Assembly: GCA_964399665.1 (NCBI GenBank)
Contig: CAYNSI010000056.1
Location: 1 to 11,722 of the forward strand
Direction of reading: 5' to 3'
DNA length: 11,722 bases
Origin: Avisuccinivibrio_A sp964399665
GTDB taxonomy: Bacteria > Pseudomonadota > Gammaproteobacteria > Enterobacterales > Succinivibrionaceae
Shown: positions 1 through 7,226 of the stretch, piece by piece
Position numbering within the stretch: the stretch's first letter is position 1
How the letters are laid out: every line of letters starts with the position of its first letter
Position numbers and translations under genes: made by a program
The notes under the pieces: generated by a model
Database searches by the model: none
What the model was told of the DNA's origin: nothing
The model's input: only the letters and a program-made list of their open reading frames with translations

Positions 1-93
1 AACAAAATCCTGCCAGAGATATTCCCGTGTGTGCACCAAACGAAAAAAGGAATAGGTTTTGCAGTAAATGGCTGATCGGGCAAAGGGCGGCAT
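1..93 (-). CDS. possible N-terminal fragment of a gene running off the left edge
   Basis: On the minus strand an ATG at 93 opens a frame with no stop to the window edge, 31 codons. The peptide contains the protein-like stretch HTREYLWQDFV. The same frame stays open upstream to a TAG at 189-187, but has no other ATG, GTG or TTG start in that part. I see no convincing Shine-Dalgarno sequence before the ATG, and I do not recognise the family. If real, the gene diverges from the lipoprotein gene at 276. An open frame this short can occur by chance, so this is a weak call that depends on the sequence to the left. Confidence 0.27.
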   Translation of the reverse strand, partial: MPPFARSAIYCKTYSFFRLVHTREYLWQDFV

Positions 94-97
94 TTTC

Positions 98-117
98 TGC
101 CGATATTTGCCGATATT
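98..117. repeat. 10-bp tandem duplication
   Basis: TGCCGATATT occurs twice in a row, at 98-107 and 108-117. It lies just upstream of the possible leftward ATG at 93 and in the spacer before the lipoprotein gene. It could be a replication-slippage duplication or a paired protein site; nothing else in the sequence decides between these. Confidence 0.5.
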
Positions 118-201
118 GTATGTAAGGTCACCAGGACCAGGGTGCTTGAAGGTTGTCGGGAGTTGTTTTGGGGGAAAAGTCTCATACTAAAGCTTTTCAT
201 A

Positions 202-230
202 TTGCTCCCAAAGTACTTCCAGTGGATAAT
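202..230 (+). promoter_or_regulatory. putative sigma-70 promoter for the lipoprotein gene
   Basis: GATAAT at 225-230 matches the -10 consensus in five of six bases. TTGCTC at 202-207 is a poor -35 that keeps only the TTG, and the spacer is 17 bp. Transcription would start about 40 nt before the ATG at 276. No other good promoter-like pair stands out in 94-275. Confidence 0.35.
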
Positions 231-275
231 TTAAGATAATAAGTCGTTGCTTTGCTTACGGGTTGATATCAGCTT

Positions 276-749
276 ATGCGGTTATGGTGTTTTTTAAAGT
301 CTAGAAGGGGATTTGTCGCTGCACTTTTAGGATCTGCAGTGGTGCTTCTTACCGCTTGTACTCCATATAAGACGGACTATTTTGGGATTTGGCAGGCGCT
401 TGATGACAGCGGTCCCGACAATGTTGTTTATGAGTATATGATTACCGACGGGGACACCGAAAACGGTGTTACCGTCAGAGTTATAAGAAAATCTTATGAA
501 TTTAACAGAGAGCGCACCTTTTTGGTCTGGACTGAGTCAAACCCGTATTATTTTTCCGGCAGTTATGACCCTGATGGGGGAGCGGTGACGGTGCCTTTTG
601 GAGTCATTATTTTTGAGGTAACCTCAGGCTCTCTTCTCTACAACAATCTCCGCTTTGCCAAGCGGGGCAGAAATACCGAGGCCAAGCTCAAGTTTGTTGC
701 AAGAAAAAATCTCAAGATGGCTTTTCCCGACGTTCCCGTAGTTGACTGA
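276..749 (+). CDS. small outer-membrane lipoprotein of unknown function
   Basis: A 157-residue protein with a lipoprotein signal peptide: basic residues (K8, R10, R11), a hydrophobic stretch at about 13-25, and the lipobox LTAC with the lipidated cysteine at C28. Residue 29 is Thr, not Asp, so Lol sorting to the outer membrane is expected. The mature part, about 130 residues, is rich in aromatic and acidic residues (KTDYFGIWQAL near the start), has no membrane segment, and reads like a small beta-rich periplasmic domain. I do not recognise the family. The ATG at 276 has only a poor ribosome binding site, but the signal peptide begins right there, which supports it. The gene stands alone and converges on uspE. 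It is the only rightward gene before fabV. Confidence 0.8.
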   Translation: MRLWCFLKSRRGFVAALLGSAVVLLTACTPYKTDYFGIWQALDDSGPDNVVYEYMITDGDTENGVTVRVIRKSYEFNRERTFLVWTESNPYYFSGSYDPDGGAVTVPFGVIIFEVTSGSLLYNNLRFAKRGRNTEAKLKFVARKNLKMAFPDVPVVD

Positions 750-751
750 TC

Positions 752-786
752 AAAAATCGGGCAGCTAAAGGTTCTGTATTGCTGCC
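752..786 (-). terminator. putative intrinsic terminator of uspE
   Basis: On the minus strand, 25 nt after the uspE stop, GGCAGC and GCTGCC form a 6-bp stem (786-781 with 765-760) around a 15-nt loop. It is followed by CG and five Ts (756-752). The stem is short and the loop long, so efficiency is doubtful. On the plus strand no T tract follows, so it does not serve the lipoprotein gene. Confidence 0.45.
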
Positions 787-810
787 TGAAAGAGCCAATA
801 CCCCAGGATC

Positions 811-1725
811 TTACTCCCTGATGGCCTGGAAGTTTAAGACAAACAGATCTGCATCAATATAATCGACAATTTCCTCGCAGGTATTGCCGACCAGGGCAGC
901 CGAGAGCCCCTGGCGTCCCGCGGAGCCTATGAAAACAGCCTGGGGTTTAAGTTTTTTGCACAAGGAGGGGATCACATCATCAGGCAGGCCTTCTGCGATA
1001 TGACAATTCTCCCTGGGGATACTGTGGGCCTCTGCAAATTCCAGCAGGCGCTTTTCATGCTCCTTGAGGATATTTTCAGAATAAATTTCAGGGGCATAAT
1101 TAGGTACTTCAAGCATTATCGAAGGCAGGATCACCGGGGCAGAATTGACAAGATGGATGGTGCCTCCTGTGATGGTAGACAGCAGCTGGGCTTCTCTGAG
1201 AATGGAGACGTTATAAAGTCTTTTTTCCTTGGAGGAAAAATCAAGGGCCACCACCACGGGGGCCTCTTTCTGCCATGGGTGTTCCTTGGCGATCAGAACA
1301 GGGATGCTGGCATTTCTTAACACATACCAGTCTATGGGAGTAAAGATAATCGAATCGAGGATCCCATGACGATTGGCACTTTTTATCAGCAGATCATAGT
1401 TTCCTGATTTGATCTCAGTTACGATCCCCTCCCCAAGATCTTTGGCCAAAACCACCTTAGGGGTTGTCTTTGCTCTGCCGTCCTTATTGTATTTGGCGAT
1501 GATATTTTTGGTCTCCTCAAGGTGAACTGCAATTACATCATCACGGGTATCCTTCTCTTTGTGGCGGTTTAAAATATGTATGTCATAGGAATAGTCATAG
1601 ACAAGCCTTAAGACAGTGACATTTAAGTTCTTGTAATAGCGGGCAAACTCCAGGGCGCGCTCCAGGGCAATCTGTCTGTCACGTTTGGGCTCAACTACTA
1701 CCAAAATATTGGTATATCTGCGCAT
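811..1725 (-). CDS. uspE: universal stress protein UspE, tandem Usp domains
   Basis: A 304-residue cytoplasmic protein made of two universal-stress-protein domains (about 1-150 and 155-304), as in E. coli UspE (about 316 residues). Recognisable family blocks are the N-terminal NILVVVEP strand, FTPIDW at 128-133, the PWxxE linker start near 150, and the second-domain nucleotide-binding-type stretch GSAGRQGLSAALVGNT at 267-282. The family is tied to stress resistance, motility and cell-cell interaction in E. coli, but the biochemical role is not settled. The open frame extends to a TTG at 1746. I chose the ATG at 1725 because AGGGGA lies 6 nt before it and because it matches the E. coli N-terminus. 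The gene follows murJ after 133 bp and probably has its own promoter. Confidence 0.93.
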   Translation of the reverse strand: MRRYTNILVVVEPKRDRQIALERALEFARYYKNLNVTVLRLVYDYSYDIHILNRHKEKDTRDDVIAVHLEETKNIIAKYNKDGRAKTTPKVVLAKDLGEGIVTEIKSGNYDLLIKSANRHGILDSIIFTPIDWYVLRNASIPVLIAKEHPWQKEAPVVVALDFSSKEKRLYNVSILREAQLLSTITGGTIHLVNSAPVILPSIMLEVPNYAPEIYSENILKEHEKRLLEFAEAHSIPRENCHIAEGLPDDVIPSLCKKLKPQAVFIGSAGRQGLSAALVGNTCEEIVDYIDADLFVLNFQAIRE

Positions 1726-1777
1726 GATCCGTCCCCTTAAGGTCAATTGGTTTGGTATTCACGAGTGTCTTAAGGAT

Positions 1778-1783
1778 ATTGTA
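1778..1783 (-). promoter_or_regulatory. putative -10 box for uspE
   Basis: On the minus strand TACAAT (five of six bases of the -10 consensus) lies 52 bp before the uspE ATG, preceded by CGGGC. There is no recognisable -35 at normal spacing, so the site is weak or needs an activator. It falls between the possible murJ terminator and uspE, as expected for a separate uspE promoter. Confidence 0.3.
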
Positions 1784-1829
1784 GCCCGAAACAGAGGGAA
1801 ATATTGGGGATCTCGTTGAGCTTGGGCAC

Positions 1830-1850
1830 AAAAAATAAGGATTAAGCCTT
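1830..1850 (-). terminator. weak candidate terminator of murJ
   Basis: On the minus strand, just after the murJ stop, AAGG and CCTT can form a 4-bp stem around a 6-nt loop, followed by A and six Ts (1835-1830). The T tract is good but the stem is very short, so termination may be partial, with some readthrough to uspE. Confidence 0.33.
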
Positions 1851-1858
1851 GTAAGCTT

Positions 1859-3448
1859 TTAAAGCCTGATTACTGCAGGGCGGATCCCCAGGGCAAGGGC
1901 TGCTGCTGCAAAAATAAGTGCCCCTGCGCCAATGAAAAGTCCCAGGTACAAGGCCGCTTCAAAGGTGCCAAGATTTATCCAGGTATCAAAATCAAAGCTT
2001 AAAAACCGCACTGCTGCTGCCATGATTATAGAGGACACCAGGGCTTTCAGACAGAAAATTAAAGTATCCTTGGAAGGACAATAAATCCTGCGCCTGATTA
2101 AAAGATATAAAAGCTGTCCTGCATTGATATAGGCAGCCAAGGCCGTTGACAAGGCAAGACCTATGTATCCTAGAGGATAGATTAGGATCAGGTTGAAGAT
2201 AATGTTGGCAATAATTGCAACTATGGCACAGCGTACCGGAGTTTTGGTATCCTGCAGTGCTGCAAACCCCTGCACCAAAACCCTTACCAGCATGATGGCA
2301 CAAAGTCCTGTTACTGAAGCTAAGAGTGATGCTGAGGAAAAAAGCACATGCTCGCTAGTAAAAGCACCGTGCATAAAAATTACCCTTATAATGCTTTCCC
2401 TTAGAGCAATCATTCCAAAAGCTGAGGGAAGCCCCAGAAGCAGGACCAGTCTGACCCCCCAGTCTAAGGTTTTTTCATAGTCTTTAGGGTCTTTTTTGAT
2501 ATCAATACGTGACAGGGCAGGAAGGATCACTGTGGAAATAGCCACGGCAAAGATCCCTATGGGAAACTCTAAAAGTCTGTCTGAATAGTAAAGGTAGGAA
2601 ATAGCTCCTGTTGCCAGAAATGAGGCCAGGATAGTATTTACCAAAAGATTTAACTGCGAAGCTGAGACTGAAAATAATCCGGGGATCATCAAGGTCCTGA
2701 TCTTTCTTACCCCCTCATGGGACCAGGAAAAGGCCGGCAGTGAAAGAAGTTTTAAGCGCACTATTGAGGGCAGTACAAATAACAGCTGGGCAGCACCTCC
2801 TGCTACCATGGCAGCAGAGAGGATCACATTGGGATCTTCAAAGCGGGGGGCAGCAAAGACAGCCGCTGCTATCAATACAACATTTAAAATGCATGGGGCG
2901 GCAGCGGGAATTGCAAATCTGCCAAAGACATTGAGAATGGAACAGCACAGGGCAGTTAGGGTGATAAAAAACAGGTAGGGAAAGGTGATCCTAAGAAGCA
3001 ATGATGCCTCAAGAAACTTATGTCCGTCAGGAGCATTATGCTGATAAGCCTGATACCAGCCAAGACCGAACAAGGCGGTAATCACAGGAGATGCGATCAT
3101 GCCTATCACGCAGATCCCAAGTACTATAGCTCCTAAAGTGCCTGAGGTTTTGGATATGAGCTCTTTTAAATCAGCGGGGCTTTGTTTTTCCTTTACCTTG
3201 GTCATTACCGGCACAAAGGCCTGGGCAAAGGCACCTTCTGCAAAGAGACGGCGGAAAAAATTAGGAATTCGGTTGGCAAAGAAAAAGACATCAGCACTTA
3301 AGCCGGCACCAAGCAGGGAGGCTATGGCAATATCGCGGACCATCCCCAAAATACGTGAGGCAAAGGTCATAAGTGCGGTAATTGACCCTGCTTTTAAAAG
3401 CTTGGGCTTGGGCGCTGTTTCCCGTGATCTGTCAGTCATAGGGCGCAT
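1859..3448 (-). CDS. murJ: lipid II flippase MurJ (MviN)
   Basis: A 529-residue polytopic inner-membrane protein of the MOP superfamily, which moves lipid II across the membrane for peptidoglycan synthesis. The whole length matches MurJ, with about 14 hydrophobic segments. Essential charged residues known from E. coli are in place: R32 and R38 in SRILGMVRD, D53, R66-R67 and E71 in the PNFFRRLFAEGAF block, and R290 in YYSDRLLEFP (286-295). It is about 18 residues longer than E. coli MurJ (511), with a polar basic N-terminal extension before the usual start of the family. ATG codons at 3448 and 3439 are both possible and neither has a strong Shine-Dalgarno sequence. Upstream lies an unusual 600-bp spacer with GTGGGA repeats; no clear sigma-70 promoter could be picked out there. 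Confidence 0.97.
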   Translation of the reverse strand: MRPMTDRSRETAPKPKLLKAGSITALMTFASRILGMVRDIAIASLLGAGLSADVFFFANRIPNFFRRLFAEGAFAQAFVPVMTKVKEKQSPADLKELISKTSGTLGAIVLGICVIGMIASPVITALFGLGWYQAYQHNAPDGHKFLEASLLLRITFPYLFFITLTALCCSILNVFGRFAIPAAAPCILNVVLIAAAVFAAPRFEDPNVILSAAMVAGGAAQLLFVLPSIVRLKLLSLPAFSWSHEGVRKIRTLMIPGLFSVSASQLNLLVNTILASFLATGAISYLYYSDRLLEFPIGIFAVAISTVILPALSRIDIKKDPKDYEKTLDWGVRLVLLLGLPSAFGMIALRESIIRVIFMHGAFTSEHVLFSSASLLASVTGLCAIMLVRVLVQGFAALQDTKTPVRCAIVAIIANIIFNLILIYPLGYIGLALSTALAAYINAGQLLYLLIRRRIYCPSKDTLIFCLKALVSSIIMAAAVRFLSFDFDTWINLGTFEAALYLGLFIGAGALIFAAAALALGIRPAVIRL

Positions 3449-3551
3449 TATATCTTAGCAGGGAGCAAATAATCCTAAGCCTTGCGGTAAAACTTTCAGC
3501 CGTGAAAAAAATTAGCGCTGTTGGCCTTACAAAAAATCCTCTTTGGGGTTT

Positions 3552-3624
3552 GTGGGATTTTCTGTGGGAAACGTGAATTTCAGTGGGAAAACGGCTAGGC
3601 AATCGCTTTTCCCCCTGGGTGGGA
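3552..3624 (+). repeat. GTGGGA direct-repeat cluster 1
   Basis: Four copies of GTGGGA on the plus strand at 3552-3557, 3564-3569, 3583-3588 and 3619-3624, three of them continuing with AA. All read opposite to murJ. Start-to-start distances are 12, 19 and 36 bp. The core resembles the TGGGN direct repeats bound by MraZ upstream of cell-division genes, but the spacing is not the regular 10 bp reported for that protein. Confidence 0.7.
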
Positions 3625-3628
3625 AAGT

Positions 3629-3641
3629 AGCAAAATTTGCT
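3629..3641. promoter_or_regulatory. 13-bp palindrome, possible operator
   Basis: AGCAAAATTTGCT has 6-bp perfect arms around a single centre base, right beside the last GTGGGA of cluster 1. It may be a dimeric regulator site in the murJ upstream region. No regulator gene is adjacent. Confidence 0.3.
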
Positions 3642-3926
3642 GTTGCTTTTTAAAAAGTACTTATAAATCAAGACAATATTTTAAAGTGTTGTTAAAACAG
3701 GAACTAAGGTTTTTACAGGTGGACTTAGACAGATAAGAAAATTTATCAATACTCCTAAAACAGGGGTTCATAACCAGGATTTTAAGGGCAAAGTGTTTTA
3801 TAACATATTGATTTTTAAAGAGAAGAGCCTTTTGATTGCAAGTTGTCGTACAAGTTATTTAAGGTATTTTTTCATTTCTGTAATAAAAGTGAAATCTGCA
3901 AAATTTTCCACATTTTAGGATTTTTT

Positions 3927-4008
3927 GTGGGAAAGGATTGGGAAAGTGGTGGGATTTATAAAAATTAAAAGTATTTCCGATAGTTACAAATAAGATAACC
4001 TTGTGGGA
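3927..4008 (+). repeat. GTGGGA direct-repeat cluster 2
   Basis: GTGGGA occurs at 3927-3932, 3949-3954 and 4003-4008, with a TTGGGA at 3938-3943. The first three TGGGA cores start at 3928, 3939 and 3950, an exact 11-bp period, close to one helical turn, so proteins bound there would sit on the same DNA face. The last copy touches the T tract of the methyltransferase terminator. Confidence 0.7.
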
Positions 4009-4027
4009 AAATCCCCGGCCCCGGGGA
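4008..4027 (-). terminator. intrinsic terminator of the methyltransferase operon
   Basis: On the minus strand, 22 nt after the stop at 4050, TCCCCG and CGGGGA (4027-4022 with 4017-4012) form a 6-bp GC-rich stem around the loop GGGC, followed by TTTT (4011-4008). The stem is very stable and the T tract is short. It would end the alaA, DUF4357, methyltransferase transcript and separate it from murJ. Confidence 0.62.
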
Positions 4028-4049
4028 CATTGAGAATTTTACCTTTGCG

Positions 4050-5438
4050 TTATTTGAGCCTTTTTAACTTTGCCATATAAAAACCGTCAAAGCCTGATGA
4101 TGGCATCAGGGATTGATCTTCTACAAGTTCAAAGGCCCCGTCGCATTGTTCCAGGAAGCGGTCAATCTGGGCGCGGTTTTCCCTGGGCATAATAGAGCAG
4201 GTAGAATAGACCAATAGACCGCCAACTTTCACCATATTGGCATACCGCTTAAGAATATCCTGCTGCAAAAATAAAAGAGAGGGCAGTTTCTCCCTGACAT
4301 CGCGCCATTTGGAATCAGGCAGGCGTCTTAAGATCCCCGTGCCGCTGCAGGGGGCATCTATCAAAACACGATCTGCCCTGTCATAAAGACGCTTGATAAT
4401 TTTAGTGGAGTCGATAACGCGGGTTTCAATGTTGCACACCCCCGCCCTTCTTGCTCTTTTTTTAAGATCTTCAAGCTTATAGGCATCAGTGTCTAAAGCC
4501 AGGAGTTTTCCTTTATTTTCCATCAGGGCGGCCAAATGCAGGGTTTTGCCGCCTGAACCTGCGCAGGCATCGATAACTGTCATCCCAGGCTGTACTTCAA
4601 GGAAGGGGGCTATCTGCTGGGAGGCTGCATCCTGCTGTTCAAAAAGGCCGTCCTTAAATGATTTGGTGCGAAAAAGCGCGGTATTGGAAGTAATTTCAAG
4701 GGCCGTGGGTACACCTTTTACCGACCTGCTTACTACGCATTCTCCTGCAAGAAGTGAAGCTAAGTCATCCCTGGTGGTTTTAAGGGTGTTTACCCTGATA
4801 AAACGTTTAGGATCGGTTCCCAGGGCCTTGCGTTCAGCTGGCCAGAGATCTCCTAATTCCCGGGAGAGTGTCTCTTCAAGCCATATCGGACAGCCTTCTA
4901 CCATAAGGGTATTGTTGGATGCCTGACCCAAACGCCTGGACAACTGTGATTTGTCAAAGCCTCCGCCTAAATCCAGATCCGGAAGGGGCCACTTAAGTTC
5001 GGCGCAGTAGCTTACAATCAGGCGGTTGACATGACGTTCAAAATCAGACGGCCGGCGCAGTCCCGAGACATAAGCATAGTAGGATAGGCGGCGGAACATG
5101 CCGTTGACGTGGCGAAGAATAAACCCTTGTTCTACTGACGGGAGTTTTACTTTGGAAAAATACACGGCATAGGCCTTATCAAGGGGCCTTTTTTCCACCA
5201 AAACTTCAGTTAAGATACTTTGAATAAGACGGATCTGAAAGGGGGAAAAGCCCTCTCTTTGGGGATTGATAGGAAGTGGTCTTGAATCTTGATTAAATGG
5301 CCTTCTGGAGGTTTTATGCCTAAAAGGGCCATCCTTTTTAAAGGAGAAATTTTTTTTATCGCTGTCCTTGCTGAATCTGCGCATTTTCCCTTTAAAAACA
5401 GGCTTTTTTGCATGATCTTTGGCAGGATTTACACTCAT
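4050..5438 (-). CDS. RsmB/NOP2/Sun-family RNA m5C methyltransferase
   Basis: A 462-residue S-adenosylmethionine-dependent RNA cytosine-C5 methyltransferase. The catalytic domain shows motif I DACAGSGGKT (290-299) for SAM binding, motif IV DAPCSGTG (361-368) with C364, and motif VI YSTCS (411-415) with the expected nucleophile C414. Residues about 60-165 look like the NusB-type RNA-binding domain of RsmB, so 16S rRNA is the likeliest substrate. The sequence is not close enough to E. coli RsmB for me to name it, and it may be a separate paralogue. The first 60 residues are strongly basic and low-complexity, an unusual extension that may bind RNA. The ATG at 5438 has GAGG 6 nt before it and overlaps the upstream stop as ATGA, so translation is probably coupled. 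Confidence 0.9.
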   Translation of the reverse strand: MSVNPAKDHAKKPVFKGKMRRFSKDSDKKNFSFKKDGPFRHKTSRRPFNQDSRPLPINPQREGFSPFQIRLIQSILTEVLVEKRPLDKAYAVYFSKVKLPSVEQGFILRHVNGMFRRLSYYAYVSGLRRPSDFERHVNRLIVSYCAELKWPLPDLDLGGGFDKSQLSRRLGQASNNTLMVEGCPIWLEETLSRELGDLWPAERKALGTDPKRFIRVNTLKTTRDDLASLLAGECVVSRSVKGVPTALEITSNTALFRTKSFKDGLFEQQDAASQQIAPFLEVQPGMTVIDACAGSGGKTLHLAALMENKGKLLALDTDAYKLEDLKKRARRAGVCNIETRVIDSTKIIKRLYDRADRVLIDAPCSGTGILRRLPDSKWRDVREKLPSLLFLQQDILKRYANMVKVGGLLVYSTCSIMPRENRAQIDRFLEQCDGAFELVEDQSLMPSSGFDGFYMAKLKRLK

Positions 5439-5977
5439 ATCTTGCCTCGCTGGGACTTAAGACCGCCTTTTTTGTGGTAGCCGAAGCCTGCTTGTTTCAA
5501 TGAAAAACCCTCACGGTTTTTCCACAATAAGGTACCATTGCAGGCATTGCCGGTTACCATGGCGGCTGCAAATGTTGGAGATGGCAGGGTCAAATCTTCT
5601 GACAGATTGTAAAAGCGGCCTTGAGGATCTAAATTTAAGGCTCCCTCGTTGATAAGCTTAAGCTTCAGTGCCTTTACATTATCAGGTATTGAAGGGGAGT
5701 CCTGCCCTGTAAGCTGCGAGTCTTTTAGAAGGATGAAATTAGGATGGGCCCTGTCGCCTTCAACATAGCCGCGGGCAAGCAGAGCCTTTTTTTTAAGGTA
5801 GTAAATTTCAGCCCCTTCCTTATTGCTGATTTTGGTAGTGTTTACTATAAGATCCTTTAGTTTTATAAGATCATAGTAGGTCTCAATAGGCATCACCGCA
5901 TGAGTTTTTTTACCTTTATCATCAATAAGAAAGTAAAGATTTTTTTCCATTTTTAACCATTGTGGGCCTAACTTCAC
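5435..5977 (-). CDS. DUF4357 protein with antitoxin-like N-terminus
   Basis: A 180-residue cytoplasmic protein. The region about 57-153 fits DUF4357: FILLKDSQL near 81, a middle helix, then SPTFAAAMVTGNACNGTLLWK at the end of the domain, matching the family's SPSxAAxxVxGxxxNGxxxWK pattern. DUF4357 occurs at the C-terminus of nucleases and other DNA-linked proteins, with no settled function. Residues 10-47 (YFLIDDKGKKTHAVMPIETYYDLIKL and following) resemble the start of Phd/YefM-type antitoxins; that is a pattern impression. The tail (156-180) is Gly- and Lys-rich. The first start is GTG at 5977, with AGGG 6 nt before it; an ATG at residue 10 (5950) lacks such a site but would also keep both regions. 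It lies 22 nt after alaA and overlaps the methyltransferase by 4 nt. Confidence 0.75.
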   Translation of the reverse strand: MKLGPQWLKMEKNLYFLIDDKGKKTHAVMPIETYYDLIKLKDLIVNTTKISNKEGAEIYYLKKKALLARGYVEGDRAHPNFILLKDSQLTGQDSPSIPDNVKALKLKLINEGALNLDPQGRFYNLSEDLTLPSPTFAAAMVTGNACNGTLLWKNREGFSLKQAGFGYHKKGGLKSQRGKI

Positions 5978-5999
5978 CGACAGCCCTAAAGTACCGCTG

Positions 6000-7214
6000 C
6001 TATTGATGGTAGCGCTTTAAAAAATGTTCTAATCTGTTGCAGGCATCATCCAGGACGTCAATTGGCGGCAGAAAAACAATACGGAAATGATCCGGGGCGA
6101 TCCAGTTAAAGCCGGTTCCCTGTACCACGAGGATTTTCTCCTGGCGCAGCAAATCCAGGGCAAATTTTTGATCATCCTTGATATTGAATTTTTTCGTATC
6201 AAGTTTGGGGAACATGTACAAAGCCCCGTGAGGCTTTACTACGCTTATTCCCGGGATGGCGCAAAGTCGCTCATACATGGCATCCCGCTGGGTGCGAAGC
6301 CTTCCTCCAGGCACAATAAGTTCATTGATGGACTGATATCCTCCAAGGGCCGTTTGAATGCCATGCTGAAGCGGTACATTGGCGCAAAGCCGCATGGCCA
6401 TCATCATATTGATGCCTTCAATATAGCCTTTGGCTTTATTTTTAGGTCCTGTTACCACCATCCAGCCCTGGCGGAAGCCGCAGGAGCGGTAGACCTTGGA
6501 AAGACCATTGTAGGTAATGATGATAAGGTCATCACACAATGTGCTGATGCTGCGGTGTGAGACATCGTCGTAGAGGATCTTATCGTAGATCTCATCGGAG
6601 AAAATAATAAGATCATGCTGCCTTGCTATTTCAATTAATTCCTGCAAAAGCTCAGTGCTGTAGACGGAGCCAGTGGGGTTATTGGGATTGATGATAACTA
6701 TGCCGCGGGTACGATCGGTGATTTTCTTTTTAATATCATCCAAATCAGGGAACCAATTGGCCTGTTCATCACAAATGTAATGCACAGGACGTCCCCCCGA
6801 CAATGAGACACAGGCAGTCCATAAAGGATAATCAGGCGCAGGGATAAGAATTTCATCCCCATTGTTTAACAGGGCATTTAAAGATATGGAAATAAGCTCT
6901 GAGACCCCGTTTCCTATGTAGACATCATCAGCATCAACATGCTTGAGGCCCTTTTGCTGATAGTACTGGGCTATAGCCTTGCGGGCCGGGAAAATTCCAT
7001 TTGATTCACAATAGCCCTGGGAATTGGGCAGGTTTCTTACCACATCCCTTACTATTTCCTCAGGAGCCTCAAAACCAAAGGTTGCCAGATTCCCAATATT
7101 AAGCTTTAAGATCCTGACGCCCTCATCTTCTAATCGCAGGGCTTCCTGGTGGATTTTCCCCCTGATGTCGTAACACACATTGTCCAATTTGTGTGATTTT
7201 TCTATGGTCTTCAT
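6000..7214 (-). CDS. alaA: glutamate-pyruvate aminotransferase AlaA
   Basis: A 404-residue fold-type I PLP aminotransferase, nearly the length of E. coli AlaA (405) and very similar throughout. It transfers the amino group from glutamate to pyruvate, giving alanine and 2-oxoglutarate in the cytoplasm. Visible marks are GNGVSE (101-106), INPNNPTG (175-182), SDEIYDK (206-212) and the PLP lysine K240 in NGLSKVYRSCGFRQGW. A small oddity is NIGNLATFGF at 39-48, where the E. coli protein has NPAPFGF, so two conserved prolines are replaced. The frame opens at a TTG at 7232. I chose the ATG at 7214 because GAGG lies 6 nt before it and because it restores the family N-terminus (KTIEKSHKLDNVCYDIRG). 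An intrinsic terminator hairpin ends about 12 nt before this start. Confidence 0.95.
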   Translation of the reverse strand: MKTIEKSHKLDNVCYDIRGKIHQEALRLEDEGVRILKLNIGNLATFGFEAPEEIVRDVVRNLPNSQGYCESNGIFPARKAIAQYYQQKGLKHVDADDVYIGNGVSELISISLNALLNNGDEILIPAPDYPLWTACVSLSGGRPVHYICDEQANWFPDLDDIKKKITDRTRGIVIINPNNPTGSVYSTELLQELIEIARQHDLIIFSDEIYDKILYDDVSHRSISTLCDDLIIITYNGLSKVYRSCGFRQGWMVVTGPKNKAKGYIEGINMMMAMRLCANVPLQHGIQTALGGYQSINELIVPGGRLRTQRDAMYERLCAIPGISVVKPHGALYMFPKLDTKKFNIKDDQKFALDLLRQEKILVVQGTGFNWIAPDHFRIVFLPPIDVLDDACNRLEHFLKRYHQ

Positions 7215-7226
7215 GCCTGGCCTCGC

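Larger units (their letters stand above)
3449..4049. other. 601-bp AT-rich spacer upstream of murJ, no convincing gene
   Basis: The stretch between the methyltransferase stop and the murJ start is AT-rich in its middle part (about 3640-3920). It holds two clusters of GTGGGA repeats, a 13-bp palindrome (AGCAAAATTTGCT, 3629-3641), one match to the loose DnaA-box pattern (TTTTCCACA, 3904-3912) and, at its right end, the terminator of the methyltransferase gene. A TTG-started minus frame (3671-3432) has odd composition and overlaps the murJ start, so it is not taken as a gene. The size is striking beside the tight packing of neighbouring genes. Confidence 0.7.

Noticed and set aside
1723..1746. 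TTG start at 1746 for uspE
   Set aside because: The ATG at 1725 has AGGGGA at good spacing and fits the family N-terminus; the TTG lies upstream of that ribosome binding site.
3432..3671. 79-residue minus-strand frame overlapping the murJ start
   Set aside because: It begins at a TTG, spans the GTGGGA repeats, overlaps the murJ start in another frame and has no recognisable domain.
3449..4049. Chromosomal replication origin in the murJ upstream spacer
   Set aside because: Only one sequence fits the loose DnaA-box pattern, and none of the genes usually beside oriC (dnaA, mnmG, gyrB) is present; kept only as an alternative in the repeat finding.
6087..6560. 157-residue plus-strand frame within alaA
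   Set aside because: It is antisense to a well-conserved enzyme and shows no domain of its own; other antisense frames inside murJ, the methyltransferase, uspE, fabV and the binding-protein gene were dropped for the same reason.
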